A DNA stretch of 64,000 nucleotides from Terrimicrobiaceae bacterium (GCA_018402345.1 JAGYIV010000010.1:62001-126000); one strand, 5' to 3'; shown: positions 10,145 to 19,597, counted from the first letter of the stretch. The notes: generated from the letters alone by a model not told the origin. A program made the numbers and translations.

Positions 10145-10505
10145 CCGCGCAGCCAATAAAACAATCGTCACACCTCAGGCCCACGGCTGCTTGATTATGG
10201 TTTTTTTGAACTGTGCGCGGTAGCGCTCGGTCTCGGGGAGTGCGCCGCCCCTCGAGTGCCTTCGGGTGCGCCCCGCGCCCGACATGGAGAGTCTCATGCG
10301 GCCACTGGCCGGAGTTTCCGAATCCCCCCGCGTGGCGGTGCCCCCGAGTCAACTTGCGCTCCCCGAGACCCATCGAATCGAAGTCATCCGAAAACCCAAT
10401 CCATTGGAGACTTCGGCATCATGACTTCCCCCAGAGCACGAAGGCTGACAATCTTGCCACTCCATGATCTCTGGGAATATCGAGCGGCACGGCGACAAGC
10501 CACCC
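10145..10505. other. Intergenic stretch without a recognisable gene
   Basis: About 360 bases between the CsgG-like remnant and the EamA start. Both strands contain short open frames, but none shows a recognisable domain, start context or coding bias that I would trust. It may be the eroded 3' part of the CsgG-like gene or residue of another lost gene. Confidence 0.4.
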
Positions 10506-11391
10506 ATGTGGCGGATCCTTCTGGCGTTCGGCATCGTCTATATCGGCTACGGACTGAACTTCCTGGCGATCAAGGCAGGCGTGGAATCCATGCCGGCATT
10601 TCTCTTCGCCGCCTCGCACATCCTCGGCGCGGGGGGAATCCTCATGGCTTGGACAGCGGCCCGCGGACGCCGGATCCTCATGCCCGCCGCAAACCTCGGC
10701 CGTGGCGGCATTCGCCGCATTGTTTCTCTTTGTCGGCGGCGTCGGCCTCGTCACGCAGGGGGAAAAACTCGGCGTTCCCTCTGGAGTTGCGGCGATCATC
10801 AAAGCCTCGGTGCCGCTTTGGGTGGCGTTGTTCGAGTTCCTCCGCCCGAAGGGCGAAAAGCCGGGTCTCGCCGTCCTTGCGGGCCTGCTCACCGGCGCGG
10901 CGGGCGTCGTGACATTGGTCCTGCCGCGATTGTCCTCCACGGCGGACTCCACACAACCCCTCGGCATGGGCCTTCTGATCCTCTCCGCACTCCTCTTCGC
11001 CATCGGCTCGATCCTCGTGCGGCACCATGCGCCGGATACCGATATCGTGCGAAGCTCGATGTGGATGATGATCTTCGGCGGCTCCTATCTCGTTATGCTC
11101 GGAACAGTGCTGGGCGAATTCGGCGACCTCGATAGCGCAGACTTCGGCTGGAGGACGATCAGCGCGTTTCTCTTTCTCCTCTTCGTTCACTCTCTCGCCG
11201 CATTCACCGCGATGAACTGGCTCCTCAGCCATCTGCCCGCATCCATCGTCACCACCAAGTTCTTCGTCTCACCGGCGATCGCCGTGCTTGCGGGCTGGCT
11301 GGTCATGGGCGAGCAGGTCGGCTTGCCCACCCTGGCAAGTCTCTTCCTGATCCTCGCTGGCGTTGGGGTGGTCTTCGCGCGCAAAACCTGA
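10506..11391 (+). pseudogene. EamA/DMT-family transporter, single frameshift
   Basis: Starts MWRILLAFGIVYIGYGLNFL and shows the first two or three membrane helices and the EamA motif region. At about 10700 the frame slips and continues VAAFAALFLFVGGVGLVTQG through the remaining helices to 11391 (IFGGSYLVML, SIVTTKFFVSPAIAVLAGWL). The two halves equal a normal ten-helix drug/metabolite transporter of about 295 residues if one base is removed near 10700. Substrate unknown. It precedes the AraC regulator by 15 bases on the same strand, so it could have belonged to the same regulon as the oxygenase locus. Confidence 0.8.
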
Positions 11392-11406
11392 TCAAATCCG
11401 ACCCCA

Positions 11407-12309
11407 GTGTCCCTCATGATCGAAGACCTCAAGCTCCGTGAAAAGTATGACGGCTTTTTGTTTCTTGCGGATGCCTCCCGCGGCGTTCCGTGGTTGCAAA
11501 CCCACCAGCATGTGGAACTCGAACTCAACCTCGTTGCGCGTGGCTCCGTGACCTATGTCGTGGGAAAAAACCGCTACACGTTCTCCCAAGGCGAATGCCT
11601 TTGGCTGTTCCCCGGTCAACCGCACCGCTTGATCGATCGCACGACGGACGCCCTCTACTACGTCGCGGTCTTCAAACCGGCCCTCATCGAACGCTGCTGC
11701 CATCAAGAGGAAACCGCCGTCCTAAAAAAAAACCGCCCCCCGAAAAATGCAGTTCTCCACTCGGTGCTGCCGCTCCCCATGCTGGAGTTGATCCGTCGCA
11801 CCATGGACTCGCTCATCGAAGGAAATCCTGATTCCGACACGCTGAACCGCGAGGCGGGCTTCGGACTCTCCCCCGGCTTCCGCTACGAGCACTCGAACCC
11901 CGACCTCTTGAATTCCGGCCTCGCGCACATCCTCCAACTGGCCTGGCATTGCCAACTCAACTCGGCCTCCGAACGCCTCGCCGCACCATTGCATCCGGCG
12001 GTCCTCAAAGCCCTCGACCTCCTGAAAATGGAATCCGGATCCTCATGCCTCGCCGCACTGGCGAAAAAATGCGGAGTCAGCGAGGCCTACCTTAGCAGAA
12101 CCTTCAACAAGCAGGTCGGCGTGCCGATCAGCCGCTACCGGAACACCATGCGCCTCGAGCGCTTTTGGATCATCAGACACTCTTCCACCCGCCACATGAC
12201 GCTCTCCGAAGCTGTTTACGAGGCGGGATTCGGCAGCTACGCCCAGTTCTCAAAAGTCTACCGCTCTGCCTTCGGCCGCGCTCCGCGGGAGAACGACAAG
12301 CTCCTCTGA
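11407..12309 (+). CDS. AraC/XylS-family transcriptional regulator
   Basis: About 300 residues. The N-terminal cupin-like ligand-binding domain (HQHVELELNLVARGSVTYVV, FSQGECLWLFPGQPHRL) is followed by a C-terminal double HTH (LAALAKKCGVSEAYLSRTFN and LSEAVYEAGFGSYAQFSKVY, ending FGRAPRE). The GTG at 11407 gives 300 residues; the ATG at 11416 is an equally plausible start, and neither has a strong Shine-Dalgarno. AraC proteins with a cupin sensor usually respond to sugars or related small molecules. It lies 160 bases upstream of the oxygenase fusion and is probably its activator (inference from position). Confidence 0.88.
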   Translation: MSLMIEDLKLREKYDGFLFLADASRGVPWLQTHQHVELELNLVARGSVTYVVGKNRYTFSQGECLWLFPGQPHRLIDRTTDALYYVAVFKPALIERCCHQEETAVLKKNRPPKNAVLHSVLPLPMLELIRRTMDSLIEGNPDSDTLNREAGFGLSPGFRYEHSNPDLLNSGLAHILQLAWHCQLNSASERLAAPLHPAVLKALDLLKMESGSSCLAALAKKCGVSEAYLSRTFNKQVGVPISRYRNTMRLERFWIIRHSSTRHMTLSEAVYEAGFGSYAQFSKVYRSAFGRAPRENDKLL

Positions 12310-12414
12310 CCAAGAGTCAACACGTCCCCTCAACACCACTCAATCTCTCCGGATGAGCTTTCACGGAAATCACCGGACTGGACAAAAAACGAGCAGTTTT
12401 TGACATGCCGGGAG

Positions 12415-12445
12415 AAGACGCCACGCGGGACGTCTTTTATCGTTT
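12415..12445 (+). promoter_or_regulatory. Hairpin followed by T-rich run in the leader of the oxygenase fusion gene
   Basis: AAGACG at 12415-12420 pairs with CGTCTT at 12431-12436 around a GC-rich interior, and TTTTATCGTTTTATC follows. The shape is that of an intrinsic terminator. It ends about 25 bases before the ATG of the fusion gene and follows the AraC stop by about 105 bases. It may terminate the AraC transcript, or act as an attenuator of the oxygenase mRNA. Confidence 0.5.
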
Positions 12446-12469
12446 TATCCGCCAACCAACCTCCACGCC

Positions 12470-14758
12470 ATGAACGACGACCACAACACCGCAACCCTCC
12501 TCAGACCCCCCACAAAGCTCGACTACAGCCTCTCCGGAGAGGAATCCAAGCGCGCCATCGAGCGCGGCCTCGCCGAGGCAGACTGGTATCAATGCCCCGT
12601 CCCGCGTGCGACGATGCGAAAGCTCCTCGAGCGAAAAGACGGCCCGGCACTGCGCGACACCATCATCTGGTTCGGCCTCATCATCGGCCTCGGCGCCGTC
12701 ACATGGTCTCTTTGGCCGTCCTGGTGGGCGGCATTGCCCTACTTCCTCTACGCCACCCTCTATGCCTCGTCCTCCGACTCGCGCTGGCACGAGTCAAGCC
12801 ATGGCACGGCGTTCAAGACGGATTGGATGAACAACCTCCTCTACGAGATTGCGTCGTTCATGGTCATGCGCGAATCGGTCGTCTGGCGCTGGAGCCACAC
12901 CCGCCACCACAGCGACACCATCATCGTGGGACGCGATCCCGAGATCGTCGCTCCCCGCCCGCCGGACATCAAAGGACTCGCCCTCGGGTTCATCAACTAC
13001 GGGGTGTATCCAAAATATTTCAAACACATCCTCATGCACTCGTTCGGCAAAATGGACGACGAGGAAAAAACCTACATTCCCGAAAGCGAGTTCCCGCAAA
13101 TCTTCTCCCGCGCCCGCATCTATGTCCTGATCTACGCAGGCGTCATCGCACTATCCATCGCCACGGGCAGCATCCTGCCGATTCTCTTGATCGGTGGCTG
13201 CAACCTTTTTGGCACATGGCTCATGCCGATCTACGGCTACACCCAGCACGCAGGCCTCGCCGAGAATGTCCTCGACCACAGGCTCAACTGCCGCACGGTC
13301 CACATGAACCCAATCAACCGGTTTCTCTACTGGAACATGAATTACCATGTGGAACACCACATGTTCCCGCTCGTGCCCTACCACAACCTGCCGAAGCTCC
13401 ACGAGGCGGTGAAGGATGACATGCCGACGCCCTATCCGAGCCTCTGGGCGGCATGGAAGGAAATCATCCCCGCCCTCTTCCGCCAGGTCAAAGACCCAGC
13501 CTACTATGTGAAACGCCGCCTGCCGGAGCCCAAGGAACGCCTCTCCGAGGGCACACATCGCTCGGACGCCTCAGCAGACAAGGAGGGCTGGCTGGAAATC
13601 TGCGCCGCCGCCGATCTTGGCTCGGAGGATGTCATCCGCTTCGACCATGGCAGCAAGACCTTTGCCCTCATCCGCGATGACGAAGGCGTCCTCCACGCGA
13701 CCGATGGCATCTGCACCCACGGCAACACCCACCTCTCCGACGGCCTAGTGAAAGGCAAAATCGTGGAGTGTCCGAAACACAACGGCCGCTTCAACTTGGC
13801 GGATGGCTCACCCGCCCGCGCCCCGATCTGCCGCGGCCTGGCCACCTATCCGATCGAGGAACGCAATGGCCGCATCTGGCTTAATATCGTGCGCGCCGGT
13901 GGCGATGGCGCACGCCACCAAAAGACATTCACCCTCCGCGTGCTGAGCAATAAAAGCGTCTCGACCTTTATCAAGGAACTCGTGCTGGAGCCGGTGGATG
14001 GTGAAAAAATCTCCTTCACGCCTGGCGACTACATGCAAATCGACATCCCGGCCTTCGAAGAGATCCGCTTCCGCGATTTCGACATCCCCGAGCCCTATGC
14101 CACCGTGTGGGAACGCCAGCATGTCTTCGACCTCGTGGCGAACAATCCCGAAGGCGGCGAACGCCGGAACAACTACTCAGTCGCCAGCAACGCCTCCACC
14201 GATCGCACCCTCACCTTCAATGTCCGCATCGCCACCCCGCCCCCCGGGCAGGATTGCCCTCCGGGCATCGGCTCGAGCTACATCTTCAGCCTCAAGCCGG
14301 GCGACACGGTCACCGCGATAGGGTCGTTCGGAGACTTCCACATCAAGCCGACCCAAAAGGAAATGGTCTACATCGGCGGCGGTGCCGGCATGGCCCCTAT
14401 GCGCGCCCACATATCCCACATGCTCGAATCCAAAAAGACCTCGCGCAGGATGAGCTTTTGGTATGGGGCGCGCTCGCGTCAGGAAATCTTCTACGACGAT
14501 TACTTCGAAAAACTCGCCGCCAGGCACCCGAACTTCTCGTTCCACCTCGCCCTCTCGAACCCGCTCGACGAGGACAGCTGGAACGGCCTCTCGGGCTTCA
14601 TCCACGAAGTCGCCCAGATCAACTACCTCGAGAACCACCCGAACCTCAAAGCCGTCGAATTCTATCTCTGCGGCCCGCCCATGATGATCAAGGCCTGCAA
14701 CAAAATGCTCGCCGACCTCGGCGTGCAGCCCAGCCAGATCTCGTTCGACGCATTTTAA
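12470..14758 (+). CDS. Fused diiron oxygenase (MocD-like) - Rieske ferredoxin (MocE-like) - NADH reductase (NqrF-like)
   Basis: 762 residues with three domains. Residues ~1-350: membrane fatty-acid-desaturase/alkane-hydroxylase fold with histidine boxes H107ESSH111, H143TRHH147 and H293VEHH297, plus QHAGLAEN (~259-266). Residues ~370-475: Rieske 2Fe-2S domain with C415TH417 and C434PKH437. Residues ~480-762: FAD/NAD reductase with RNNYS (~566-570), GGGAGMAPMR (~636-645), CGPPMM (~734-739) and the NqrF-like tail ISFDAF. The NqrF ferredoxin and membrane helix are absent; the Rieske domain replaces them. In rhizobia, MocD, MocE and MocF are separate proteins used on the O-methyl inosamine rhizopine. 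This polypeptide should therefore carry electrons from NADH to its own diiron site. A hydroxylation or O-demethylation substrate is inferred from family and context, not shown. Confidence 0.9.
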   Translation: MNDDHNTATLLRPPTKLDYSLSGEESKRAIERGLAEADWYQCPVPRATMRKLLERKDGPALRDTIIWFGLIIGLGAVTWSLWPSWWAALPYFLYATLYASSSDSRWHESSHGTAFKTDWMNNLLYEIASFMVMRESVVWRWSHTRHHSDTIIVGRDPEIVAPRPPDIKGLALGFINYGVYPKYFKHILMHSFGKMDDEEKTYIPESEFPQIFSRARIYVLIYAGVIALSIATGSILPILLIGGCNLFGTWLMPIYGYTQHAGLAENVLDHRLNCRTVHMNPINRFLYWNMNYHVEHHMFPLVPYHNLPKLHEAVKDDMPTPYPSLWAAWKEIIPALFRQVKDPAYYVKRRLPEPKERLSEGTHRSDASADKEGWLEICAAADLGSEDVIRFDHGSKTFALIRDDEGVLHATDGICTHGNTHLSDGLVKGKIVECPKHNGRFNLADGSPARAPICRGLATYPIEERNGRIWLNIVRAGGDGARHQKTFTLRVLSNKSVSTFIKELVLEPVDGEKISFTPGDYMQIDIPAFEEIRFRDFDIPEPYATVWERQHVFDLVANNPEGGERRNNYSVASNASTDRTLTFNVRIATPPPGQDCPPGIGSSYIFSLKPGDTVTAIGSFGDFHIKPTQKEMVYIGGGAGMAPMRAHISHMLESKKTSRRMSFWYGARSRQEIFYDDYFEKLAARHPNFSFHLALSNPLDEDSWNGLSGFIHEVAQINYLENHPNLKAVEFYLCGPPMMIKACNKMLADLGVQPSQISFDAF

Positions 14759-14762
14759 GAAT

Positions 14763-15575
14763 ATGAAATTGTTGTTCCTTTGTCCCCGATGGGGAAGCGA
14801 GTCCTTGTCACCCCTTGAGTTCATCAGAAAGGCACGGGAAATCGGCTACAATGGTGTGGAAATTGGATTGGCCGACGGGGACAAGCTGGCTGAAGAAACC
14901 GCCGCGATCGCGAAAAGCGAAGGGCTTGTGCTGGTGACCCAGCACTACTTGACGCTCGAGACCAATGTTGACAGGCATCTGGAAGCCTTCGAAAAACGCC
15001 TGCGACACGCCGCATCGCTAGCTCCACTCTTCGTGAACAGCCACACTGGACGAGACCTTTTTGATCTTAGAGCAAACCTTCGCGTCTTCGACATCGCCGA
15101 CCGCGTCGCTGCCGACACCGGCGTGCCTGTTTACCACGAAACACACAGGGGCCGCTGTCTTCACTCCCCTTGGCGCACAGCAGAATTGCTCGCTGCACGC
15201 CCCAAAACACATCTCGTCTTCGACATGTCCCACTGGTGCAATGTCTGCGAGTCCCTATGCGAGGATCAGTCTGAAACAATCGAACGCATTCTCCCCGCCG
15301 TTCGCCATATTCATGCCCGCGTGGGACATGCCCAAGGCCCCCAAGTCTCCGATCCTCGCGCGCCGGAATGGCAACATGCGCTCGAGGCACATCAGGCTTG
15401 GTGGAAGCACATATTCGCACTTAGGAAGAGTGCGGGAGCACGCGAATTGACCATCACTCCGGAATTCGGCCCGCCACCCTACATGCCAACATTGCCATTC
15501 ACTCAAATACCAGTGGCAAGCCAGTGGGAAATCAATGTCCACATGATGCATCGCCTGAAAGAAGCATGGGAGTGA
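14763..15575 (+). CDS. Sugar phosphate isomerase/epimerase family (AP-endonuclease-2 TIM barrel)
   Basis: 270 residues with the xylose-isomerase-like TIM barrel: EIGYNGVEIGLADGDKL, HYLTLETN, NSHTGRDLF, VYHETHRGR, LVFDMSHWCNV, HIHARVGHAQGP and ELTITPEFGPPPY. The conserved His/Glu/Asp set fits a divalent-metal site. Members isomerise, epimerise or dehydrate sugars and inositols (IolE, IolI and relatives). It starts 4 bases after the oxygenase stop codon with no good Shine-Dalgarno, implying translational coupling. Together they probably process one cyclitol or sugar. The precise reaction is unknown. Confidence 0.85.
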   Translation: MKLLFLCPRWGSESLSPLEFIRKAREIGYNGVEIGLADGDKLAEETAAIAKSEGLVLVTQHYLTLETNVDRHLEAFEKRLRHAASLAPLFVNSHTGRDLFDLRANLRVFDIADRVAADTGVPVYHETHRGRCLHSPWRTAELLAARPKTHLVFDMSHWCNVCESLCEDQSETIERILPAVRHIHARVGHAQGPQVSDPRAPEWQHALEAHQAWWKHIFALRKSAGARELTITPEFGPPPYMPTLPFTQIPVASQWEINVHMMHRLKEAWE

Positions 15576-15664
15576 CGCGGATAGCTTACTGCACACCATG
15601 CGCCATTCCAAAAATGGAACACTTCCTGTGTTGCAGACCATTCTCCTGATCCGACCACCCCGAC

Positions 15665-18187
15665 TCAGCGCCACTCGTGCTTCGGATACCGACGCTGAAG
15701 CTGGTTTTTAAGCTCGGGATACGTGTCGGACCAAAATGTCCTCAAGCTTCGCGTGACCTGCACCGGACGCTGGTTTGGAGCAAGCACGTGGAGCGTGAGC
15801 GCATGCCTTCCCATGGCGATTTTGATGTCGTCCTCGACATCGTAGAGGTCCTGGATACGAGCCGAGAAATGTGGTTCGGCGGAATCACTGTAAACCACCT
15901 TGGCCCTCCGCCCGCCGGGCAACTCGATCCTCTCCGGCGCATGCTTTTCGACGGCGTGAATCTGGTGCGGCTCCAGAAGACTGCGGGCATGCGGTAACAC
16001 AGGCGCGTCCTTGATATCGCGGTAACACACCGCCCCCTCACAAACCAGAAGCAGGATATGGTTCCTCTCGTCTTCGCCGAGCGCGGGCAAGCCCAACTCG
16101 GGACACAATCGGCACAAAAAGTTCACCCGGTGGATCCATTGCTCCACCTCATCGACCCAACCGTTCAATCTCAACTCGCCGGCTACCACCCTGCCCGCAA
16201 GGCACATCGCCGCCTGGGGCCCAGCCACGGCATCTCGGTCTTTGCTTTCAAGCACAAGATCGCGAAAGATCTTCTCGCGCCGCACCACCACCCTGTTCTG
16301 GCTCTTGTCGAAAAAATGCTCGGTCCGCTCGGCGAAATCCCCTGGAAACAACTCCCTCAACCACTCCTCCTCGATCCCAGTGGCGAGGCTGAGCAACACT
16401 TTTGCATCCCCATCCCTCCCCTCGACCTCGGAAATCTCGGCGGCCACAAGGAACCGCGCCCCGGAGGCCACACTCTGACGCGACAACGTGCCACGACGCC
16501 CGTGCACCAGATCGCAAACCAGCGTGCCTGCGCTTTTCCGCACAGCCACCTGGTCCGCAAAGCCCGCCAACACACACTTCCCGAGCACATCACCTGCCGC
16601 CTCGATACCATCCTCGATCTCCAACGCCTCACTGTGCGCGATATCCAGAAACTGCTCGTAAAGCTTCGCAACCTGCCGCGCGGAATCAGCATGAATCCCG
16701 AGCGTGCGGCACTCGCTCATCCGAAACCCGTTCCTCCTTGCCCAGTCGAAGGCCCGCATCAGGACCAGAAAATCCGAGGTGCCTCCACCGAAAACCTCCA
16801 TGCGCTCGTCCTCCGTCCGCTTGTCGACACGCAACAGCATCGATCGCGTCTGCGTGATCGCCGCCACCAGCGCCGCCGCCCTCACGCATCCCAGCTCGCC
16901 TGCGGCCAAAAACATGCGCGCATACCTCGGATGCACCGGATACTGCAACATCCGCCGCCCTGTCTCGGTGATAGCTCCTGCGCCATCCAACGCCCCGAGA
17001 TCCCTCAATAACAATCCCGCGCGATCGATGGCCTTTTCATCAGGACCTTCGATCCAGCGGAACGCCTTCAAATCCCCCACCCCGGCGGCCTTGAGCGTCA
17101 ACAGCGTCTCGGCCAAATCCAACCGCTTGATCTCGGCAGCCTCCCTCAACGGACGCCTCGCATGGTCTCGCTCGGTCCAAAGCCTCACGCACACGCCGGG
17201 AGCCGTTCTCCCCGCCCGACCGGCTCGCTGGGCGGCGGAGGCGGCGCTGATTTTCTCGATATAGAGCGTGTTTATCCCTCGATTCGCATCATACCGCGCG
17301 ATGCGGGCCAACCCACTGTCGACCACTAGCGTCACCCCGTCGATCGTCAGCGAAGTCTCGGCGACATTCGTGGAAACAATCACCTTCCGCTGCGCGGAAC
17401 CGCCCACCGCCTTGTCCTGCTCGGCCGCAGGCAATTCACCATGCAGCGGCAACACCGCCACCCCTCCACCGAGCCGTGCTTCGAGTTCGCGGATCGTGCG
17501 CTGGATCTCATAAGCCCCGGGCATGAACACCAGCACATCACCCTCAGTGCGGTCGATCCGCTGCATCACGGCATCCGCCGCCAACTCCCACACCGGATCG
17601 TCCTTCGGCTCGTGTGGCGAAAACTCAATCTCGACGGGAAACACGCGCCCCTCGGAACGCAACCCCACCGCAGGGGCCATGTAATCGGCGAGCCCAGCCC
17701 CATCGAGCGTGGCACTCATCACCACGATCTTCAAATCGGGCCGATGCGTCTCCTGCAACTCCAGCGCCCGCGCCAGCGTCACATCACCATACAAGTGCCG
17801 CTCGTGGAACTCGTCGAACACCACGGCGGAGACCCCGCCCAACAGCGGATCGGCAAGCATCCGCCGCAACAAAATCCCCTCGGTCACATACAAAATGCGC
17901 GTCTCGCGCGAGGACACGTCATCCAATCGAATCCGATACCCGACCTCGCCACCGAGCCTTGCCCCGCGCTCCTCGGCGACCCGCTTGGCGAGCATGCGTG
18001 CGGCCAACCGCCGCGGTTGCAACACCACGCACATCCCGTCGCCAAGCACCCCGCCATCGAGAAGAATCTGCGGCACCTGCGTCGATTTTCCCGAGCCCGT
18101 GGGCGCCTCGAGAATCAACCGGTTGCCATCCCTCAGAGCACAAACAATCTCTTCGTCGAGATCATAGATCGGCAGCGCCTCGCCCAT
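15665..18187 (-). CDS. hrpB: ATP-dependent RNA helicase HrpB
   Basis: 840 residues, the usual length for HrpB. DEAH-box features: Walker A EAPTGSGKSTQVPQ, DEFHER (motif II, HrpB-type DEFH), VVMSATLDG, HGELPAAEQ, STNVAETSLTIDGV and QRAGRAGRTAPGVC. The C-terminus holds the HrpB-specific domain (APNQRPVQVTRSLRTFW, YPELKNQLQRRYPKHEWR). Its cellular role is poorly defined even in model bacteria. The start abuts the photolyase stop codon directly, so the two are likely co-transcribed (photolyase first). Confidence 0.95.
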   Translation of the reverse strand: MGEALPIYDLDEEIVCALRDGNRLILEAPTGSGKSTQVPQILLDGGVLGDGMCVVLQPRRLAARMLAKRVAEERGARLGGEVGYRIRLDDVSSRETRILYVTEGILLRRMLADPLLGGVSAVVFDEFHERHLYGDVTLARALELQETHRPDLKIVVMSATLDGAGLADYMAPAVGLRSEGRVFPVEIEFSPHEPKDDPVWELAADAVMQRIDRTEGDVLVFMPGAYEIQRTIRELEARLGGGVAVLPLHGELPAAEQDKAVGGSAQRKVIVSTNVAETSLTIDGVTLVVDSGLARIARYDANRGINTLYIEKISAASAAQRAGRAGRTAPGVCVRLWTERDHARRPLREAAEIKRLDLAETLLTLKAAGVGDLKAFRWIEGPDEKAIDRAGLLLRDLGALDGAGAITETGRRMLQYPVHPRYARMFLAAGELGCVRAAALVAAITQTRSMLLRVDKRTEDERMEVFGGGTSDFLVLMRAFDWARRNGFRMSECRTLGIHADSARQVAKLYEQFLDIAHSEALEIEDGIEAAGDVLGKCVLAGFADQVAVRKSAGTLVCDLVHGRRGTLSRQSVASGARFLVAAEISEVEGRDGDAKVLLSLATGIEEEWLRELFPGDFAERTEHFFDKSQNRVVVRREKIFRDLVLESKDRDAVAGPQAAMCLAGRVVAGELRLNGWVDEVEQWIHRVNFLCRLCPELGLPALGEDERNHILLLVCEGAVCYRDIKDAPVLPHARSLLEPHQIHAVEKHAPERIELPGGRRAKVVYSDSAEPHFSARIQDLYDVEDDIKIAMGRHALTLHVLAPNQRPVQVTRSLRTFWSDTYPELKNQLQRRYPKHEWR

Positions 18188-19597
18188 TCACTTTCCTCCC
18201 CCGCCAAGCGCGGCCTTGAACAAATCAAGCGTCACATCGCGCGCGGAGGCATGATCCACCATCGGCGCCGGATACTTCGGCGAGAGCCGCATGCCGGGTG
18301 CGGGGGCCTCGAGGAATTTCGCAGGATCGACATCCCGCAACTCGGGAATCCATTTTTTGATATACACCCCGTCCGCCGCATACCGCTTGGTCTGGCTCCA
18401 TGGGTTCTGAATCCTGAAATACGGCGCGGCATCGGCCCCAGTCCCGGCGCTCCATTGCCACCCACCGTTGTTGCTGGCGATCTCGCCGTCGACAAGCTGC
18501 CGCATGAACCACGACTCGCCGAGACGCCAGTCCAAGTGCAGGTCCTTGGTCAAAAACATCGCCGTGATCATGCGCGTGCGGTTGTGCATGAACCCCGTTT
18601 CGAGCAACTCGCGCATGGCGGCATCGACGATCGGAAATCCCGTCTCGCCGGCCTTCCATCGCTCAAACGCCTCGGGCTTGCCGGGCCATGCCATGCCCCG
18701 GTATTTCGCATTGAACTCCACCTCGAGCACCTCGGGGAAATTCCAGAGAATCTGCATGTAAAACTCCCGCCACACCAACTCGGCGACATACTTCACCGCA
18801 CTCGCCCGCCCACCAGCATCCAGCATCTCGGCTTTTTTCATGCACGCCGCATGCAACTCGCGGATCGATAGCAACCCGTATCGCAAATCCTGCGACAGCC
18901 TCGACGTGGCGGGAGCCGAGGGCACATCCCTCAGATCGCCGTAACGGGCAATGCCGCCATCCAAGAACGACGCCATCCTCGCGCGCGCGGCCTTTTCCCC
19001 TCCGCCAATCACTCCACCAGCCGCTGGCCCAAGCCCCCAATGCCCGATATCGGGCAGCGGCAACGAGGAAATCCCCTCGGGGACCACCAGTGCCTTCACT
19101 CGCCCCCCCACCGCGGGCTTGGGCAATTTCGCCCACGCCTTGGAATACGGCGTGAACACCCGAAACGTCTCGCCCACGCCGGTCAGCACTTCGTCGCGCT
19201 CATGAATCGCCACGTCCTTGTGCGCCACCGCCACGATCCCCGCCTCGCGGCACGCGGCATCCAATCGCTCTTCGACCGCCCGTCCAAACGGGTCTGGATC
19301 CCTGTTGAAATGAATCTCCACCGCCCCTGCCTCGCGGGCCAGACGCATCAACTCCCCAACCGCTTCGCCGCAACGCACCACAAGACGGCCACCGACACTC
19401 CGAAGGTTTCCGTCGAGCGAAGCCAACGACTCGCAGAGAAAATGCTGACGGTTCGACCCGGTCCAAGGATGCCCATTTTTCCAATCACTCAAGATATACA
19501 CCGGCACAACAGCCTCACCGGCGGCGACTGCGGCGTTCAACGACGTGTTATCCGTGACCCGCAAATCGCGGCGGAACCAATGAATGACAGTTTTCAA
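18188..19597 (-). CDS. phrB: Deoxyribodipyrimidine photolyase (cryptochrome/photolyase family)
   Basis: 469 residues. N-terminal antenna domain IHWFRRDLRVTDNTSLNAA. C-terminal FAD domain with WREFYMQILW, GFPIVDAAMRELLETGFMHN, LGESWFMRQLVDGEIASNNG and GTGADAAPYFRIQNPWSQ. The tryptophan-rich catalytic region and the NNGGWQW segment match class I CPD photolyases, which use blue light and FADH- to repair pyrimidine dimers. It is followed immediately by hrpB and faces mnmA across 96 bases. Class I versus 6-4 specificity is inferred from motif resemblance only. Confidence 0.93.
   Translation of the reverse strand: MKTVIHWFRRDLRVTDNTSLNAAVAAGEAVVPVYILSDWKNGHPWTGSNRQHFLCESLASLDGNLRSVGGRLVVRCGEAVGELMRLAREAGAVEIHFNRDPDPFGRAVEERLDAACREAGIVAVAHKDVAIHERDEVLTGVGETFRVFTPYSKAWAKLPKPAVGGRVKALVVPEGISSLPLPDIGHWGLGPAAGGVIGGGEKAARARMASFLDGGIARYGDLRDVPSAPATSRLSQDLRYGLLSIRELHAACMKKAEMLDAGGRASAVKYVAELVWREFYMQILWNFPEVLEVEFNAKYRGMAWPGKPEAFERWKAGETGFPIVDAAMRELLETGFMHNRTRMITAMFLTKDLHLDWRLGESWFMRQLVDGEIASNNGGWQWSAGTGADAAPYFRIQNPWSQTKRYAADGVYIKKWIPELRDVDPAKFLEAPAPGMRLSPKYPAPMVDHASARDVTLDLFKAALGGGGK

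Noticed and set aside
17441-18871. Plus-strand 476-codon frame
   Set aside because: Antisense across hrpB and photolyase; both sense genes are clear, so it is a GC-codon-bias shadow.
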